A stretch of DNA of 64,000 nt from Daphnia pulex (GCF_021134715.1 NC_060024.1:12524001-12588000), one strand, 5' to 3'; shown: positions 1-13,130, counted from the stretch's first letter. Notes: generated from the sequence alone by a model not told the origin. Made by a program: numbers and translations.

Positions 1-3000
1 AAAGACGGTCCCTCTTCTTCGACCCGTCCTTGTTCCTTCGTATAGTTGTTGCAACACGCAGAGAGAGAGAGATAGAGCTCGTGCGACACACACGGAAAAC
101 CTTAGCTATATATATAAGAATATCCATAGACAACAACAACAACAACAAGCACGGGATTGCACACGTACACGAGAAAACTTTTCCCTTTATTTTTGTGTCT
201 GTTACGTCTCACATATTTTTTTTTTCCAGGGAACAGTTTTCTAAAAAAAAAAAAATAAAAAACTTCTTACTCTCTCCGTCAGTCTGTTTTTTCTCTCTTT
301 CTCTCCGCGTTCCGTGTCTTATCCATTTTCCGTCCGTCTTACTTTTTCCTTCTTTTATTATTTGCCCTCAATTTTTTTGTTGTTGTATTGGTAACGTATT
401 TCAACATTTCGCTTAGTGCTGTACGACGAATAGTTTTATTTTTCTTCCAGCCCGTAAATGTTCCAGCCGTAGAGGTGGGCGCTGGCATTCCTTGGGCAGA
501 GAAAAAAGGAGGACGGAACAAGAGAGAGAGAGAGAGGAGGGTGGGGGGCTCATGTTGGACACGATAGAGCCGACACGTCATGCGAGACGGGCATTGATCA
601 AAATCGAGTAAATAAGTACAGCGCTGTACAGCAATCTGGAGAGAGAGAGAAAAGCCAAGCCAATGTTTTATTAAAATATAGAGTACTGCGCAGTGTGGTT
701 TAGTAGCATAACGACTACCACATCGCAACAAGGGGCATAATAATAATTTTAAAAAATAATAATGACAGAAAATGAATTGAGAAATCGACATCAAAACCCA
801 CCAACCCTTAAAAGGGGGGAATCTGCAAAGTAAACGTTTTGGCAAATCTTTTGCTTCCATTTATTCGCTCCAGGAGGTCTTCCAACAGCTCCTCTCTTTC
901 TAACGTACATTGGCTCGATATAAAAGAGATAGGGGTGAGCAGCCACGACGATGAAACTGTCTCTCCCTTATTTGACAACAACAACAACAACAGTGGTGTA
1001 TGTGCATACTCTAGGAGCTGGCTAACTGTCAGTCTCTCGTTGCAATCGTTTTCCCCTCCCAAAAAAGGGGGGAAAAAGAGCAGAGAATCTAACACGATGG
1101 TGAATAGGAAGACCAGTTTGACTGTCATTGTCACGTCCGACAGGTGAGAGAGAAAGAGAGGATCCCCCTTCACTTTTTGCTGGAGGATCCACCTCCCAGC
1201 AGGAGATGTCAGTTGTCATATCATATTTGATACGAGTGCGAGCGTTATGATCCACAAAATTATACACGGTCGTCGGCCGATACCGATAAGATTAGATAAC
1301 ACAACAAATTCGGCCACACCGGTGGGCGCTCGCTCTCTCTCACGACACGGCCGCAAACAAAAAAATAAAAAAAACATTCGACCAAATCAAATCAATGAAC
1401 CGAAATTAACGCCAAACCGCATTATTCTCATATCGGCTCGAATAAAAAACACAAAACGGAATTTGACCGATGGGAAATAATAATCAAACAAAACCCAATA
1501 AAAATGCAAAACCCCAGACATGCCCCAATTGTGTGAAATGCGCAGCCTGGAAACAAGAGCAGCAGCAGCATAGCGCATTCCAACCCCCCACCCACCAGTC
1601 CGTCAATTTCAAATTCAAAACGGTAAAATTCTATTGACTGGGTAACTAACAACAAGAGCACACTCGTATAAAGATACTGTTATGACAGTTCAGTAGCCTC
1701 GACGTGTGTGTGTGTTTGTTGTTGTTGTTTTCCTCCTCTGTTGTGACCCATCGTCCCCCCCCCCCCACCACTCGTGTCTCTTTCAGAGTCAAAATGATTG
1801 ACACAAGTTTAGAGGCCCCAAAAACTACTGGTGATCTCTCTCGTCCACCTCTCCAGGTAGTTGTGTGGGGCCTACTCCAGTCAAGTCCACTCCAAAACTG
1901 TTGGAGAGAGAGAGAGACAACACAAGAGTTTTGATTCTCTTCTTCTTCTTTTCATTTTATCGCGTGTCTATATAAAAGAGTGTCAACTTGGCATCGTTCC
2001 CTTCTTCCTGGACACGTTTCCTATACTGTCACAACAGACATCTCCCCCCCCCCATGTCATTGGACATGCCAAACTGCAACTTCCGATTTTTGGCCAAAAT
2101 CAAAAAATCTCCTCAATTTCCAAACCGCAAATAACGCGGATCGATTCAAAAGTCAAAGATTCAAAAGTCAAAAGTCGAATGCTATAAATATCTACGTAGC
2201 GTGAGGGTTGGTGGGGGATCAAACTGAAACGGCCTCGTGTCCGTCTCTGTCGTTCTCACACGGTCGTGTCATGTGATATGAAGTCGAAACCGACCGACTC
2301 CAACCAGGAAAAGTTTAAAAAATTTGATCTTCTTCTTCTTCTTCGCCTTGTTATTATTGTTGTTGTTTCTCTCTTTCCCAGCAGAGGACGAAAATCGTCG
2401 CTGGCCCCCGCAACGAGTTGACACAATCGACAGGGCAGATCAAACCCCCCAGAGCAGAGCGCCCTCAACTTGGACCGATGCGTGTCGTGGATAACCACAC
2501 ACAACCCCAAAAACAGAAACAACAAAAGACAAAACCACACTACACACACAAGACCTAAATAGACACACAGCCTTAAACAAAAAAGATATTCTCTCTCCAG
2601 TCCGGCAGTAGCCCCAGTCTTCCTGGCCATTAGTAAGAAAGAAAGAAAAAAAGGAGCGAGAAAATATTCTTCTTCTTCTTCCTTGTGCTGTCCAAACTCA
2701 TCTCCATTCATCCGTTCACGACTCACGGAATAAGGCAATGGCCCACAAAACAAAAGACGACTCACAGGTGGCGTGTGAAATGACACCAGTCCACGTCCAA
2801 ACACATCATCATCATCTCTACCGCGGCCAAGCGAATTGCTGTTTGTCTTGTTGTCTTACCTGAGATTTTCGCCTGCAAAACCGGCAGCTCCCCCGAGAGA
2901 TGATTTCTCCATTCCACGTCGTCGTCGTCGTCATTTCCCCATTGATGAAAACCACCACGACGCTCACTTGTAATGGAAAAGGCTGGCCGAGTTGACTGAC

Positions 3001-4848
3001 AGCTCTTCCGTGTACCTCGCAATGACGCCACACACCAACAAAGACAACCTGCAATTCAAAAATTCCAAATTTCAAATTCCGACAAATCAAATATAAAAAA
3101 AGAAAAAAAAAAATGTGCGACATGTCATTTTCGGCCTTGCACACACACAGTAAGGCTCTCATATCTTCTTCTTCCTCCTCAGTGTGTGTGTGTGTGTGTG
3201 TGTGTTGGCTATATAAGCCGGCCACCAAGACCGCAGTGGCTCGGGCCACCTTTTATGGGAGCGGAGCAGAGAGAGCGCAGCGCGAGAGCATCAATAACTC
3301 GTCGCAATGGCCCATCCATCGTGCCACCACCCAGCCCTCTGTCATTAACGTGTCGGAAAAACCCCAGCAGTCGCCAGAGCGATCATCATGATCTATTTCA
3401 CAAACGTTTAGGCATGATTTGTAACATTTATATTCCATCTCTCTTTCTCTCCCTGTGTGTCTGCTGACTGCCTTTCCGCAGATAATAGAAAACATCAAAC
3501 ATTTCCACCGACATTGCTCTCCAATTGATAATTCAAATCAAAAATAAAATTCACGCTTCCTCAACGGCCTTTTATCTTTCAAATTTTTGCATCGACCGTT
3601 TCTACAAACAATTCCAGAAAAATATAAACAGATAGAAACATCAATCCACTTCTTCGGTGGAAAAAAAAACGGAGAAAAATGTTCCGAGTCTTTCTCTTTT
3701 CTCGTCACGGTGTTTCGCTTCTTGTAATCATAGCGAGTCCCTTAGAAAAAAAAAAGATATAAACCATCGTGCGATGCACCATAGTCCCGCGCGGCGTAGG
3801 AGAGAAGAGCTACTCCACGACAGGGCGGTACACTCGGTGCGGCCATAGTCTCTCATGTGCTGTATAGAGACGCATACACACACAGACAGACACACTCGAG
3901 CTTGTCAAGGAGGGAAGGGAAGGAAATTGAGGCGTTGCTCGCGAGCAGCTCCCAATCGGCGACCCAATTGGTCGGCTGGCGCTAGTCACGTGACTCGGAG
4001 GGGAGGTCCTCTAGCGAGTCGAGCCAGTAGGCAGGCCTCCTTTCTCTCTACTATTATACACATCCACCCGTGTGTGTGTGTTGTGTGTGTGCATGTGTGT
4101 AGAGAGCCGAGTTTGCCCGTGTTCCTGCCCGCCTCGCACTGCAGTAACAACCAAACACCCACCCCATTTCCCCACCGAAGGAAAAAAGAAAAGAAGAAGA
4201 AAAAAAATACTGGCTGCTGGCCTGGCCCATCACGGCTGTTGGCATCTAGTACTCGGTCGTCGTAGTGTAACACGTACAGAGCCACGAGATAGAGAGACTT
4301 GACTAGAGTTCCGCCAACTATTTTTGTTTGTTTTTTCTAACCCTATGCCATCCGCTTCAAACTGACCAAACATTTTACTTCAATTCAAAAAGGCAAGAAT
4401 TGCGCACACACACAAGTTGCGTCTTTTTGGCGACAAAATCAGATGAGGATTCGCTTCTTCTAGAGAGTGCGATGAGCCCGACCATCGGACTAACCATCCC
4501 ACCACCACCGCTACTTCAATCTTGTTGTTGCCCGTGTCGTGGCCGCCGTTCAACAACCAAAATTTCGCAGTGAAAAAGCCAATTTCTTTTTGATTTGTTT
4601 CATTTCCCCCAGTTTGCCCCAGTCAACAATTTCGGTTTCTATATGAAGTGAGCAGTGTCGTCATTGGTGCAGCCCAAAAGTGTGAGAGTGACCCCTAATT
4701 TACAGTGTCAGGACGACAGATGATGTTACGTCATTGAGACGAGAACTCGATCAAAAGTGGACAAAAACAAAATTGGAATTTTGGGTTTCCTTTTTTGAAT
4801 TTGAAAAAATCAAATTAAAAGACAAGAAACAAAACAAACAAACAAAAG
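1..4848. other. labial upstream non-coding region
   Basis: No protein gene is visible; the open frames here are low-complexity. The stretch is full of GA/CT, CA/GT and CAA microsatellites (GT run at 3182-3205, C run near 1757) and homopolymers. It should carry the labial promoter and 5' UTR, but I cannot place the transcription start. TATA-like sequences are TATATAAAAG at 1969-1978 and TATAAG at 3212-3217, the latter with a CAGT at 3234. Neither is proven. The last 100 bases before the start codon are A-rich, as expected of an arthropod 5' UTR. Confidence 0.5.
3182..3205. repeat. GT microsatellite
   Basis: A 24-base GT run upstream of labial, directly before the TATAAG motif at 3212. Confidence 0.95.
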
Positions 4849-6103
4849 ATGAACGCCAACGTTCTTTACGGTGTTTGCAACGGTGACGGAGGCGTCGGCG
4901 TCGGTTACGGATCAGCGTCAAACTACGCGACAGATTTGGCCGGATCCGTCTACGGAGGAGTCTACGGAAGCGGATCCGTCAGTTCAAACAGCGGCGGAGG
5001 TTCGTCGGGCCAGGCCTCGACCCCGGAATCGAGCGGCCCGACGGGCGGCAGTGTTTTGGGCTCCGTCGGCCCGCCGCACTACCTGAGCCACCAGCAGCAG
5101 CAGACGCCCGATCCGCGAACGCCTCCGCTGACTCCGCACGATCAGCACACAAATTCCGGTTTGCTCCAGTCGGGAGACGTCGGCGGAGGCTCGGGAAACG
5201 GCCTCTCCTACACCAATTTGGACGCCAACGGATACGCCACGGCGGCCGCAGCTGCAGCGGCCGCTGCCGCCGCCACAGCCGCCGCCGCCTCCTACCACCT
5301 GAGCCCGCACAGCGTGGGGACGGGCATGGGCCAGCATTCGATATCTTCAGTGTCCGTCGGTAACAGCAGTGCCTACCAAACGGATTATTCCGGCCAGCAC
5401 CACGGTTCGCCCAACCAGCAGCAGCAGCAGCAACATCATCAGCAATTGCACCAGCAGCAACAACAGCAACAACAGCACCACCACGCCCAGCACCAGCACG
5501 GAATACAACAGCAGCAACAGCAGCAGCAACAACATCACCACCATCAACAGCAACAACAACAACACCACCAGGTTCATCACCAGAGTCATCACGGACACCC
5601 ACACCATCACCACTCTGTGCACCACGGGCATCATCAAGTCCATCCGGCCATGACGGGTCATGGCGTCGTGGTGGACGGCACCGTCGGAATCAACGGCCTA
5701 TCAGCGGCGGCCGTCGCCATTCCCACGGGAGCGACGGCAGGTTACGGCTACCCGGACGTGACCCAGTACGGAGCCCGCGTCACACATCCAGCAGCCGCGG
5801 CGGCTGGCCATTTCGGCTCCTCCGTGGGACCGTACGGCGTCGGCGTCGGCGGGCCATCGCTGCGAGATCAATGCCAGGTCAACGGCATGCTCAACCTGGT
5901 TGGACTGGGAGCGGCCGCCGCGGCCGCTGCCCAGCACCCCGGCCAGCATCACAATCAACTCCAGGGGCAAAGTGGTGCAAGTGGCGGCGGAGGCAACGGC
6001 GGAGGAGTCCAGCCCAATCTCAACCACCCCGTCCAGCAACAACAGCAGTCCAACGTTCCCACCTACAAATGGATGCAAGTCAAACGGAATGTACCCAAAC
6101 CTG
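4849..6103 (+). CDS. lab: labial coding exon 1
   Basis: Encodes residues 1-418 plus one base of codon 419. It is Gly/Ser-rich at the N-terminus, has a poly-Ala run at residues 131-147, a Gln/His-rich block at about 190-266, and ends in the Exd-interacting YKWM motif. The donor is CCTG|GTACGT at 6103/6104. Reading on past it gives only five residues before a stop, which supports splicing here. The antisense frames across this exon are products of its high GC and trinucleotide repeats. Confidence 0.95.
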
Positions 6104-9100
6104 GTACGTTTCTTTTTTAATCCATTCAATCATTGCATCCATTTGTTATTCCCAGCCAGAAATCTCACTAGGCCTATCATTTCTTTGAATGCCATCAACT
6201 TTGATTCGAGGCCTATCATTCATAGTTAAGATTGACCCCGACGGTCAAAATGAACCAAATCTTCAGCATCATTTGATTGTAGTCGAGTTAACTAGTTCAG
6301 ACAAAAAGAAGGAGGATACAGCTCTAGATTCGAATCATTTAAAGAAAAATGGGTGCGGTCGGCGGTAGTCATGATCGCCTAGAAACGTTGGCCGCCCAAA
6401 AGGAAATAAAAAAGATGAAAGATGAGGAAGCCGCCAATCGGTCCCTGTAGGCCGGTCGTAAAAATAAGGAAAAACGGCCGCTCTCCTCTTTTTCAGAAAA
6501 CGATTTTGAATGGAGAGCCGCGTCTAGCCAACCAGCACAGTCGAGCTTTCTTCCAACAACAAGGTAAACGCTTGTTGGACTCATGTTGGACATACTTCCA
6601 TCCTCTTTTTCTTCGAATCAATGAGAGAGAGATAAGGGGATGCAGAAGATCATTAATCACGGCAGCCGCTCACTACCGTTGTGCGTAGGCCTAGAAAAAG
6701 CCACCGACTGGTCCAGCATTGGCCCGTTTTGGCCAGCCTTCTCTCTATGGTAGAGAAAAACGAGCCTTTAAGAAAACCAAGAGGTGCTGGCGGCCGCCGA
6801 TCATAAATCACGTCGACAACAGTCGCCACTTTTGGGTTTATCATAAAAAGACACAACACTGTCCCCACTCAGCTGCAGCTATATTTCTTTTTTTCCTTTC
6901 TCATTCTTTTGGGTGGCTGCTCAAACCCCCCTCCTCTCACGAGCACCTCTTCAGACGAGAGGTTATTAATGATCTTCCACTTCGTGTGTGGGCCAGAGGG
7001 AAACAGTAGAAAACATTGTGTAGAGACGACAAGAGCATTTTTCGACGAGGCCTAATCGATCGTTTTGCCTGCGATTAGGGACACACACACACACAACTTT
7101 GGCCGGCCAATGTTGTTGTACAAGTCCACAGTTTAGTAGTGTGACAAGCCGCAAAACCAGTTCTCGATGGCCGCCATTATTCATCACATCTCAACACAAA
7201 CAGAGCAGCTCAGAGCTTTCAGGAGACATATCGCCTGTTAGGAGCAACCAAACACAAGCTAGTCAATAAATCAAAAAGAAAAAAAGGCTTTCTCGTCTAC
7301 AAACGATTCAACAGGAAGTTTCCCAGTTGTTCCTCTGTCCGAAGATAAAATCCAGGATTTCCTCGTCCAAACATTTGACCTCGGCGTAACACGAGCCCGT
7401 ATTTATTATTCCAGCCCAGCCCAGTTCTCTGTGTGTGTGCTGCAAAGATCAATCCCGTTTGGCTTGTAAAAGAGCAGCAGCAGCAGCAGTCTCGGACGAT
7501 ATTTACACACTGGCACATTCTTCGCATTCGACGTGCGTATACGAGTACGAGGGCATACCTCGATGGGTTCGTCGAGACTCAGAGATATGTCAAGACTTCC
7601 CGATATTTTGGAACCTGTCCCAAGGAGTCGCCCCAACACATACGCGAGAAAGAAAAAGAAGAAAGGGACAACACCAAAATAGATAAAGCGATACTAGTAT
7701 TTAGGAGGTTGGCTGCTGCTACTACTACGACATATAGGTAACCTTGTTTTCCAGCTAAAAATGTAAAAAAAGAAGAAGGACGGACCGTGTTTCTCTTATC
7801 TCTTATCGGGCTAGTTCGAACTGGTAGGCCCATTTCCTTCGCTCTTCAACCGCGAAGGGAAACGAGATAGTCGCTTGTCTACTGTGCCACCAGAGAATTA
7901 AGGTCCAACTGCGTATATAAAAGTAATTCGGAATCAAGTCGGCCGACTTTCTAGCGCAGCCAAATTCTCAAGGTATATACAGTCTATAATACTATACACA
8001 TCGGCACAGAAAAAATTTCACATGGCTGGGAAAGTTCCTGCGGTGGACGCAATAACTGGCCGTCGGTTGTTTTCGGGAGGAATAAAAAAAACAAAAAATT
8101 GTGGAAGACCGTCGAATACATCATGGAATAACAAGCTATGGTATAAAGCACACCATATGGTGTGAGAGAATGGAATTTTAAAGAGCCTTCTTTTTCTTTT
8201 TACTGTGTTGTGTCATGTGAAGTTTGACACACAATTCCACCGCATTCCGTTCTATTTTTTCTCCTTCGCCATTTCCGTCGCGTTTCTCAGAAAACAACCC
8301 CGAAAGACCAAAGGAAGAAACACACACAAATTTTGATCTACGGTTGATGGTATTAGGCCGATTGCCAGTTGGCCAGGGCGACAATAACGTCCAGCTCTCT
8401 TTTGGAAAGTGTAAAAACTCTAAAGAAAATGGACACAGAAAAACAAAAAATCTTTAAAAATTTCGTCAACTCTCCCAGACAAAATTCTAATTTAAACTTT
8501 CCCAACCAAGGAAAAAAAAACTCAAATCAAAATTCCACTGATGGCAAAGAAGAAAAAAAACCCCCACATTAGTAAAACGAAAATTATAGAAATAAAAACC
8601 CATCCAAGTTTAAATATGTAGAAAAGAAAAGAAGACGAGCCCCAACGGTGGCGCGGTAGATATTATACCCAATGTACCGAGCGACCCCCTGTGATCTTGA
8701 ATTTCATTTCAGAATTTAGTTTTTTTCTTCTTCTTCTTTTGGGGCTGTGTTTAATTCCTTTTTACAGACTGACGGTAGAGAGAAAAAACTCTTTTTCTAT
8801 GATTTTATTTTTTTTCCAAGTCCAAGTCAACTAGGGGAAGAAAAATATCTCCCAGAGAAAAGGAGGAAAAGAAAAAGATCCATCACCGGCATCAAAGAAA
8901 AGACGCAGCAGCACACGCACATATATACAGGAGGGGATTCGATCCACCCACTTTGCATATACGTACACTCGTGTGTGTGTGTGTGTGTGTCTCCTCTATC
9001 CCATCGACCAACAAAAAAGGCAGCTTCTTTGCATTTTGTATTCAAATTCATTTCCATTTTCATCTTTTTTTTTTTTTTCGGGTAACACAAACTCCTTTTG

Positions 9101-11535
9101 CGACCGTAGGCTAGTCCGGCTACACACACACAAAAACCCAGACAAAGTCTGTACATTAAAAAAGGTTCCAGTCTACAACTGGGGGAAAAATACAAAAAAC
9201 AAGAACTCGCAAGTTGCCAAAGTTCTTATTAGATATCAAACAATTCCGTCATTGTTGGAACAGCTTGAACAGATTTCGCCCTTTTATTTTGGGAGAGAGA
9301 GTTCAGCTGCAGATATATATCCGCAAAAGTTATAGGCCTCTGACTTAATATTATGTGTGGCGCAGCTGTGACGTTCCGGTCAAACATTCGACGCTATTTT
9401 TCCTGTTTTTTTCTTGTCGGTGGGGAGATTTGTTTTTAAAACACGGAACAAAAAAAAAAGAGGAACATCTTTTAACAGGAGCAGCACGAGCTGGCCACAA
9501 CAAGCAAACACGAAAAATACGAGAGGGGAGAGAGAGAGAAAGTCAATGGAGACGTCTGGTCTTACTGTGCACATAGAAACGAGCAGAAAATTTTGACCGA
9601 GGGTGTAAGAAAAAAAAAAAATTTGACGCCGCTATGCAAACAGAAAAAGAAGCAGCTCGTTGCGCATCCGTCGTCAATGACGACGTCCGTGACGCGACTC
9701 GTACAAACAAGAAACCAGATCGCCCCTCACAGTTTAGGCCCGAAATGTTCACTATGACGACTTCATTTCCCCCTTTGCGGTTACATTTTTTTTGACAACC
9801 AGGCCCTTAAAGACCCACGGCAGGATCGGCTTCCCTACTAGACTGCTGTGATGGCCTAATACAGTACCCATCGAGTTGCGCAGTCAATTTGACTCTCATT
9901 CGATTTAATCGAATTCTTTCATCTATAAACTTTCAAGGCGCTAGACAACTGCAAAAGGAAAGTTCAATGCGGACCCAAATTAACGATAAGTGCGGCTATA
10001 GAGTACAGATCGATCCTTCACTAACGATCTAAGTGGAAATGCTACTTCTTATAGGCCCTCTCCAAAACTCTTCCATATAAAAAGCGACAAACTTTTGGTG
10101 CAAAGACTACGACTAAAGGGGAAATTGAAAAGGAAAAATAGATATGGCGACTTGTTGCCTCTTGCTGTCCTCCAAACAACATCATCACCCGAGAGAGAGA
10201 GACAGTGAGAGGGATCTCTCTGTGGATCCCATGTTGTTTTGGCCGTTGTAAGCAAAGAAAAGGACGGAAGGAAGGAAGGAAATGGGTAAGGAATGCTATC
10301 TTCTCTTTTCGGCTCTCGCGGGACTCATCCTTCATGTTGTAACGTCGGGTTTCACTCTACCTCGCGGAGGGAAAACAACTAAACAAAAAAAAAAGAAGAT
10401 TCTTTTCCGTTCCATCGTCGGTGATATTACGCAAGCGCACAACTTTCCTATTGCTGCCACCCCCCAAATCTAACGCAGTCAAATAGATTTTCTCTCTCTC
10501 CTAGTCCTAAAAGTCTCTAGAGGATGACGAGAATAAAATAAACCTTTTAGTGTTGGGTCTATTCTCCCATTCGTTCTCGTTTTCAATCAGAAAAAATAAT
10601 AATAATCGAAGACAAATTCTTCAAATTGTTTTCGAAAATAAGATAGAAAAGAAAAAAAAAAAAAAAACAATTATCAAAACGTCCGGCAAGGTGATTTTTA
10701 ATCAGCAAAAGAACCATTGATCATTGTCCGTTGGTGATGACGCCAGATGCTTCAATTCGATTACAAATTGACGCTGAATAATGTATATTCCGTTTTTGGT
10801 GCTATATAGAAGGAATATAGGACTCACTCAATCTCTATCGCTACTAAGCTTATACACACAACACATTGTATTTTCATATTCCTTCTTCTTCTTCTCAATC
10901 TATCCTGCGTGTGCTATATTTGCTAGCTCTCAACACCTACAAACGAAGGGACTGGCCGGCCATTGATTGATTTGTTTGTTTCTTTTCTCCCGTTTTTTTC
11001 TTTCTATCAAGCAGCTCCCAGACCAGAGTACGGATTTGGAGGTAGCAGTCCAAATTGTGGCAACGGAGTCGGCGGACTCGGGGGTGGAATGGGCGGCGGT
11101 TTGCCCGGTTTAGGAGGCCTCGGAGGCGGTGGAGGAGTTGGGAGTCCAGGCGGAGGTGGTAACAACGGAGGTAACGGTGGCAACGGAGGCGTCGGCGGTC
11201 TGGGAGGACTCGGCGGTGCCAACAACACGGGCCGGACCAATTTCACCACCAAACAGCTGACCGAGTTGGAGAAAGAGTTCCACTTCAACAAATACCTGAC
11301 GAGGGCGAGGCGGATCGAGATCGCGGCCGCCCTGCAACTCAACGAGACTCAGGTCAAGATCTGGTTCCAAAACAGGCGGATGAAGCAAAAGAAACGAATG
11401 AAGGAGGGACTCATTCCGCCAGAGCCGACACTTTCGTGCACTTCACCCTCGGCTCCATCGCCCGTCACCGATTCCGAGAGCAACGCCAGTGGCGGCGCAC
11501 CCTCAAAGAGCGAATCACCGCCTACGCCTCTCTAA
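4849..11535 (+). CDS. lab: Labial, Hox1-class homeodomain transcription factor
   Basis: Two exons, 4849-6103 and 11012 (or 11015)-11535, joined in phase 1 (G|CA), give 592 or 591 aa. Labial is a nuclear DNA-binding protein that specifies the intercalary (head) segment of arthropods and pairs with Extradenticle. The diagnostic hexapeptide region [14 protein letters not shown] lies at residues 405-418, just before the splice. The homeodomain is at about residues 489-548, with recognition-helix residues WFQNRR and the labial-type stretch [19 protein letters not shown]. Between them is a glycine-rich linker; exon 1 carries an alanine tract and a long Gln/His tract. The start at 4849 follows an A-rich leader and is the first Met of the long frame. 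Identity as labial rather than another Hox gene is very secure; the exact N-terminus is slightly less so. Confidence 0.97.
5415..5645 (+). repeat. CAG/CAC trinucleotide tract coding Gln/His
   Basis: Impure CAG/CAA/CAC/CAT repeats inside labial exon 1 code for runs of up to nine Gln and four or more His between residues about 190 and 266. CAG and CAA codons are mixed, so it is not a pure slippage array. Such tracts are common in arthropod Hox and transcription-factor N-termini and often vary in length between alleles. Confidence 0.9.
6104..11011 (+). other. labial intron 1
   Basis: Intron of 4.9 kb with GT at 6104 and two possible AG acceptors three bases apart (11010-11011 and 11013-11014). 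No exon with a labial match is visible inside. It holds GT, GA, CAG and TTC microsatellites (for example GT at about 8971-8988), a TATATAAAAG at 7915-7923, and a 16-bp perfect palindrome with an E-box core at 8149-8164. It is a likely home for enhancers, but I see no specific proof of one. Confidence 0.8.
11012..11535 (+). CDS. lab: labial coding exon 2 (homeobox)
   Basis: Supplies the end of codon 419, a Gly/Asn linker, the homeodomain (genomic about 11221-11400) and a short Ser/Pro tail ending at the TAA at 11533-11535. The homeodomain begins [13 protein letters not shown] and ends with the basic block RRMKQKKRM, followed by KEGLIP as in insect labial proteins. The acceptor sequence AAGCAG is a NAGNAG tandem: both sites keep the frame and differ by one alanine. 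Confidence 0.97.
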
Positions 11536-13130
11536 TCCCAACAAATATTCGATCATTTTTCCTGTCTGTTTTTACTTTTTTTTTATTATTATTATTATCA
11601 TTATTTTTCTCAGAAAATAATTTTTTCTTTTCAATTTTTCATCCACGCACCCAAAACAAAAAAAAATCAACTACAACATCAAGAAAACAATATATAAATA
11701 TATAATATAAAAAAAGCTCGACCCATTCACTAATTTCCTCGTCTAATCCAAAATCTAAAAATAAAATTCCGCACACACAAGACACACCCGATCCTGTTTT
11801 AACCATCGCCTCCCTTCCCCCGGGAAAAACAATTTGAAAGGGGGAAAAACATCACACACACACATAGCAATGAGATTCCTAAAAAAAAGTTTTGCAAAAA
11901 CCTCCTTTATTTCTGGTTTGGGGTTCTTATTTATTAATTTGTACCGGTATTACTTTCGTGAGAAAACAACAACATTTAGCTGAAAAAAAAAATGATAATA
12001 ACCATCGGTTCAATCTGTTTGAAATCGATTAACATGCGGAAAAATTCCCAGATAAATCAAACCTATACGATCAACACTTTTTTTTTAAATTTTAACTTGC
12101 ATGTAAAAAAGAAAAGAACAAAAAACAATCCTAGTCTTTTGGGGTTCACCTTTCCTCTTTTTTTTCTAAGCTCCTCCTTTTATCTTTTCGAAATTTTACG
12201 GCAAACAAAATTCACCCACTCAAAAACACTCAAACTTGTACTACCCTAAGATGACGATAAAAACAAAAAGAGAAAAAAAAATCTCCTTAAACTGGCTAAT
12301 AAAAATAGATAAAGATATCAATTGTCGCAATCTCTTTTTTTAAGAGATTTGACGCAGTGAGATGTGATGTAAAAGTTTGTTGTTGATCAAACAATGTTGA
12401 TAATCCATGTGTGCACGTACTATACATCCATCACCGAGAGAATCACCAAGCGAAGAAAATCCATCCGGTCTTCACCTCCCCTTTGTGTTTGAATAACCAA
12501 CTTATTGAATTAACAAAATGATTTCTTGATTCAAAAATCAAGAAATCATTTGAGGGAAAAAGAGTTTTTTTTTTTTTCGTTTCACTTCCCGCACTATCAA
12601 AAATTGTGTCGCTATTCGTTTCATTTTTGTCACATTTTGTTTCGTTTTCTATTCTAACCGACTGCCCTGTGTGCGCTTTAAAAATATTTTATTTTGTGCG
12701 ATTGCGTTAAAATAACGTAACCAAATACTCCCACCCCCGAAATCACACCAGACGAGATATTATTCATTTATATCACAAGAAAATACACACCACGAACGGT
12801 GAACAGTTGACACATTTGCAATCGTCCGCGCGTAAAAAGTTGAGAAAAAAAATCTTTGTAAAACATTTCACGATTTACGATTGGCTCACTATAACTAAAG
12901 AGATTAAAGAGAGAATGAACATTCCTTCTATATATTTGCGTGTGTATGTGTGTTGGTTTAAATCCGCCGATGATGTTATTCAACTATTTGACACTCACAC
13001 AAAGACGAAATTTAAAAAAAAGTTAAAAAAACAAAACAAAAAAATATTTTTCGGTTTAAATAAAAAAATATTTCTTTTTCCCTTTCGTATACCCCTGTGT
13101 TTTTACAACTTGTATATAAACTGATATTAT
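11536..13130 (+). other. labial 3' UTR and downstream flank
   Basis: AT-rich, with no coding potential. Possible poly(A) signals AATAAA occur at 11760-11765 and 12298-12303, with more A-rich copies near 13.06 kb, so the UTR may have several ends. A perfect 16-bp hairpin with a 4-nt loop sits at 12516-12551, and a smaller stem (AATCTCTT/AAGAGATT) near 12.33 kb. I cannot tell where the transcript ends. Confidence 0.5.
12516..12551. repeat. Perfect 16-bp inverted repeat (hairpin)
   Basis: AAATGATTTCTTGATT at 12516-12531, loop CAAA, then its exact complement at 12536-12551. It lies about 1 kb after the labial stop codon, probably in the 3' UTR. The stem does not extend into the flanks, so it is too short for a normal pre-miRNA. 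Confidence 0.85.

Noticed and set aside
4979..5661. Antisense and shifted open frames over labial exon 1
   Set aside because: Explained by trinucleotide repeats and lack of stops in GC-rich sequence; they consist of Arg/Val/Leu/Ser runs.
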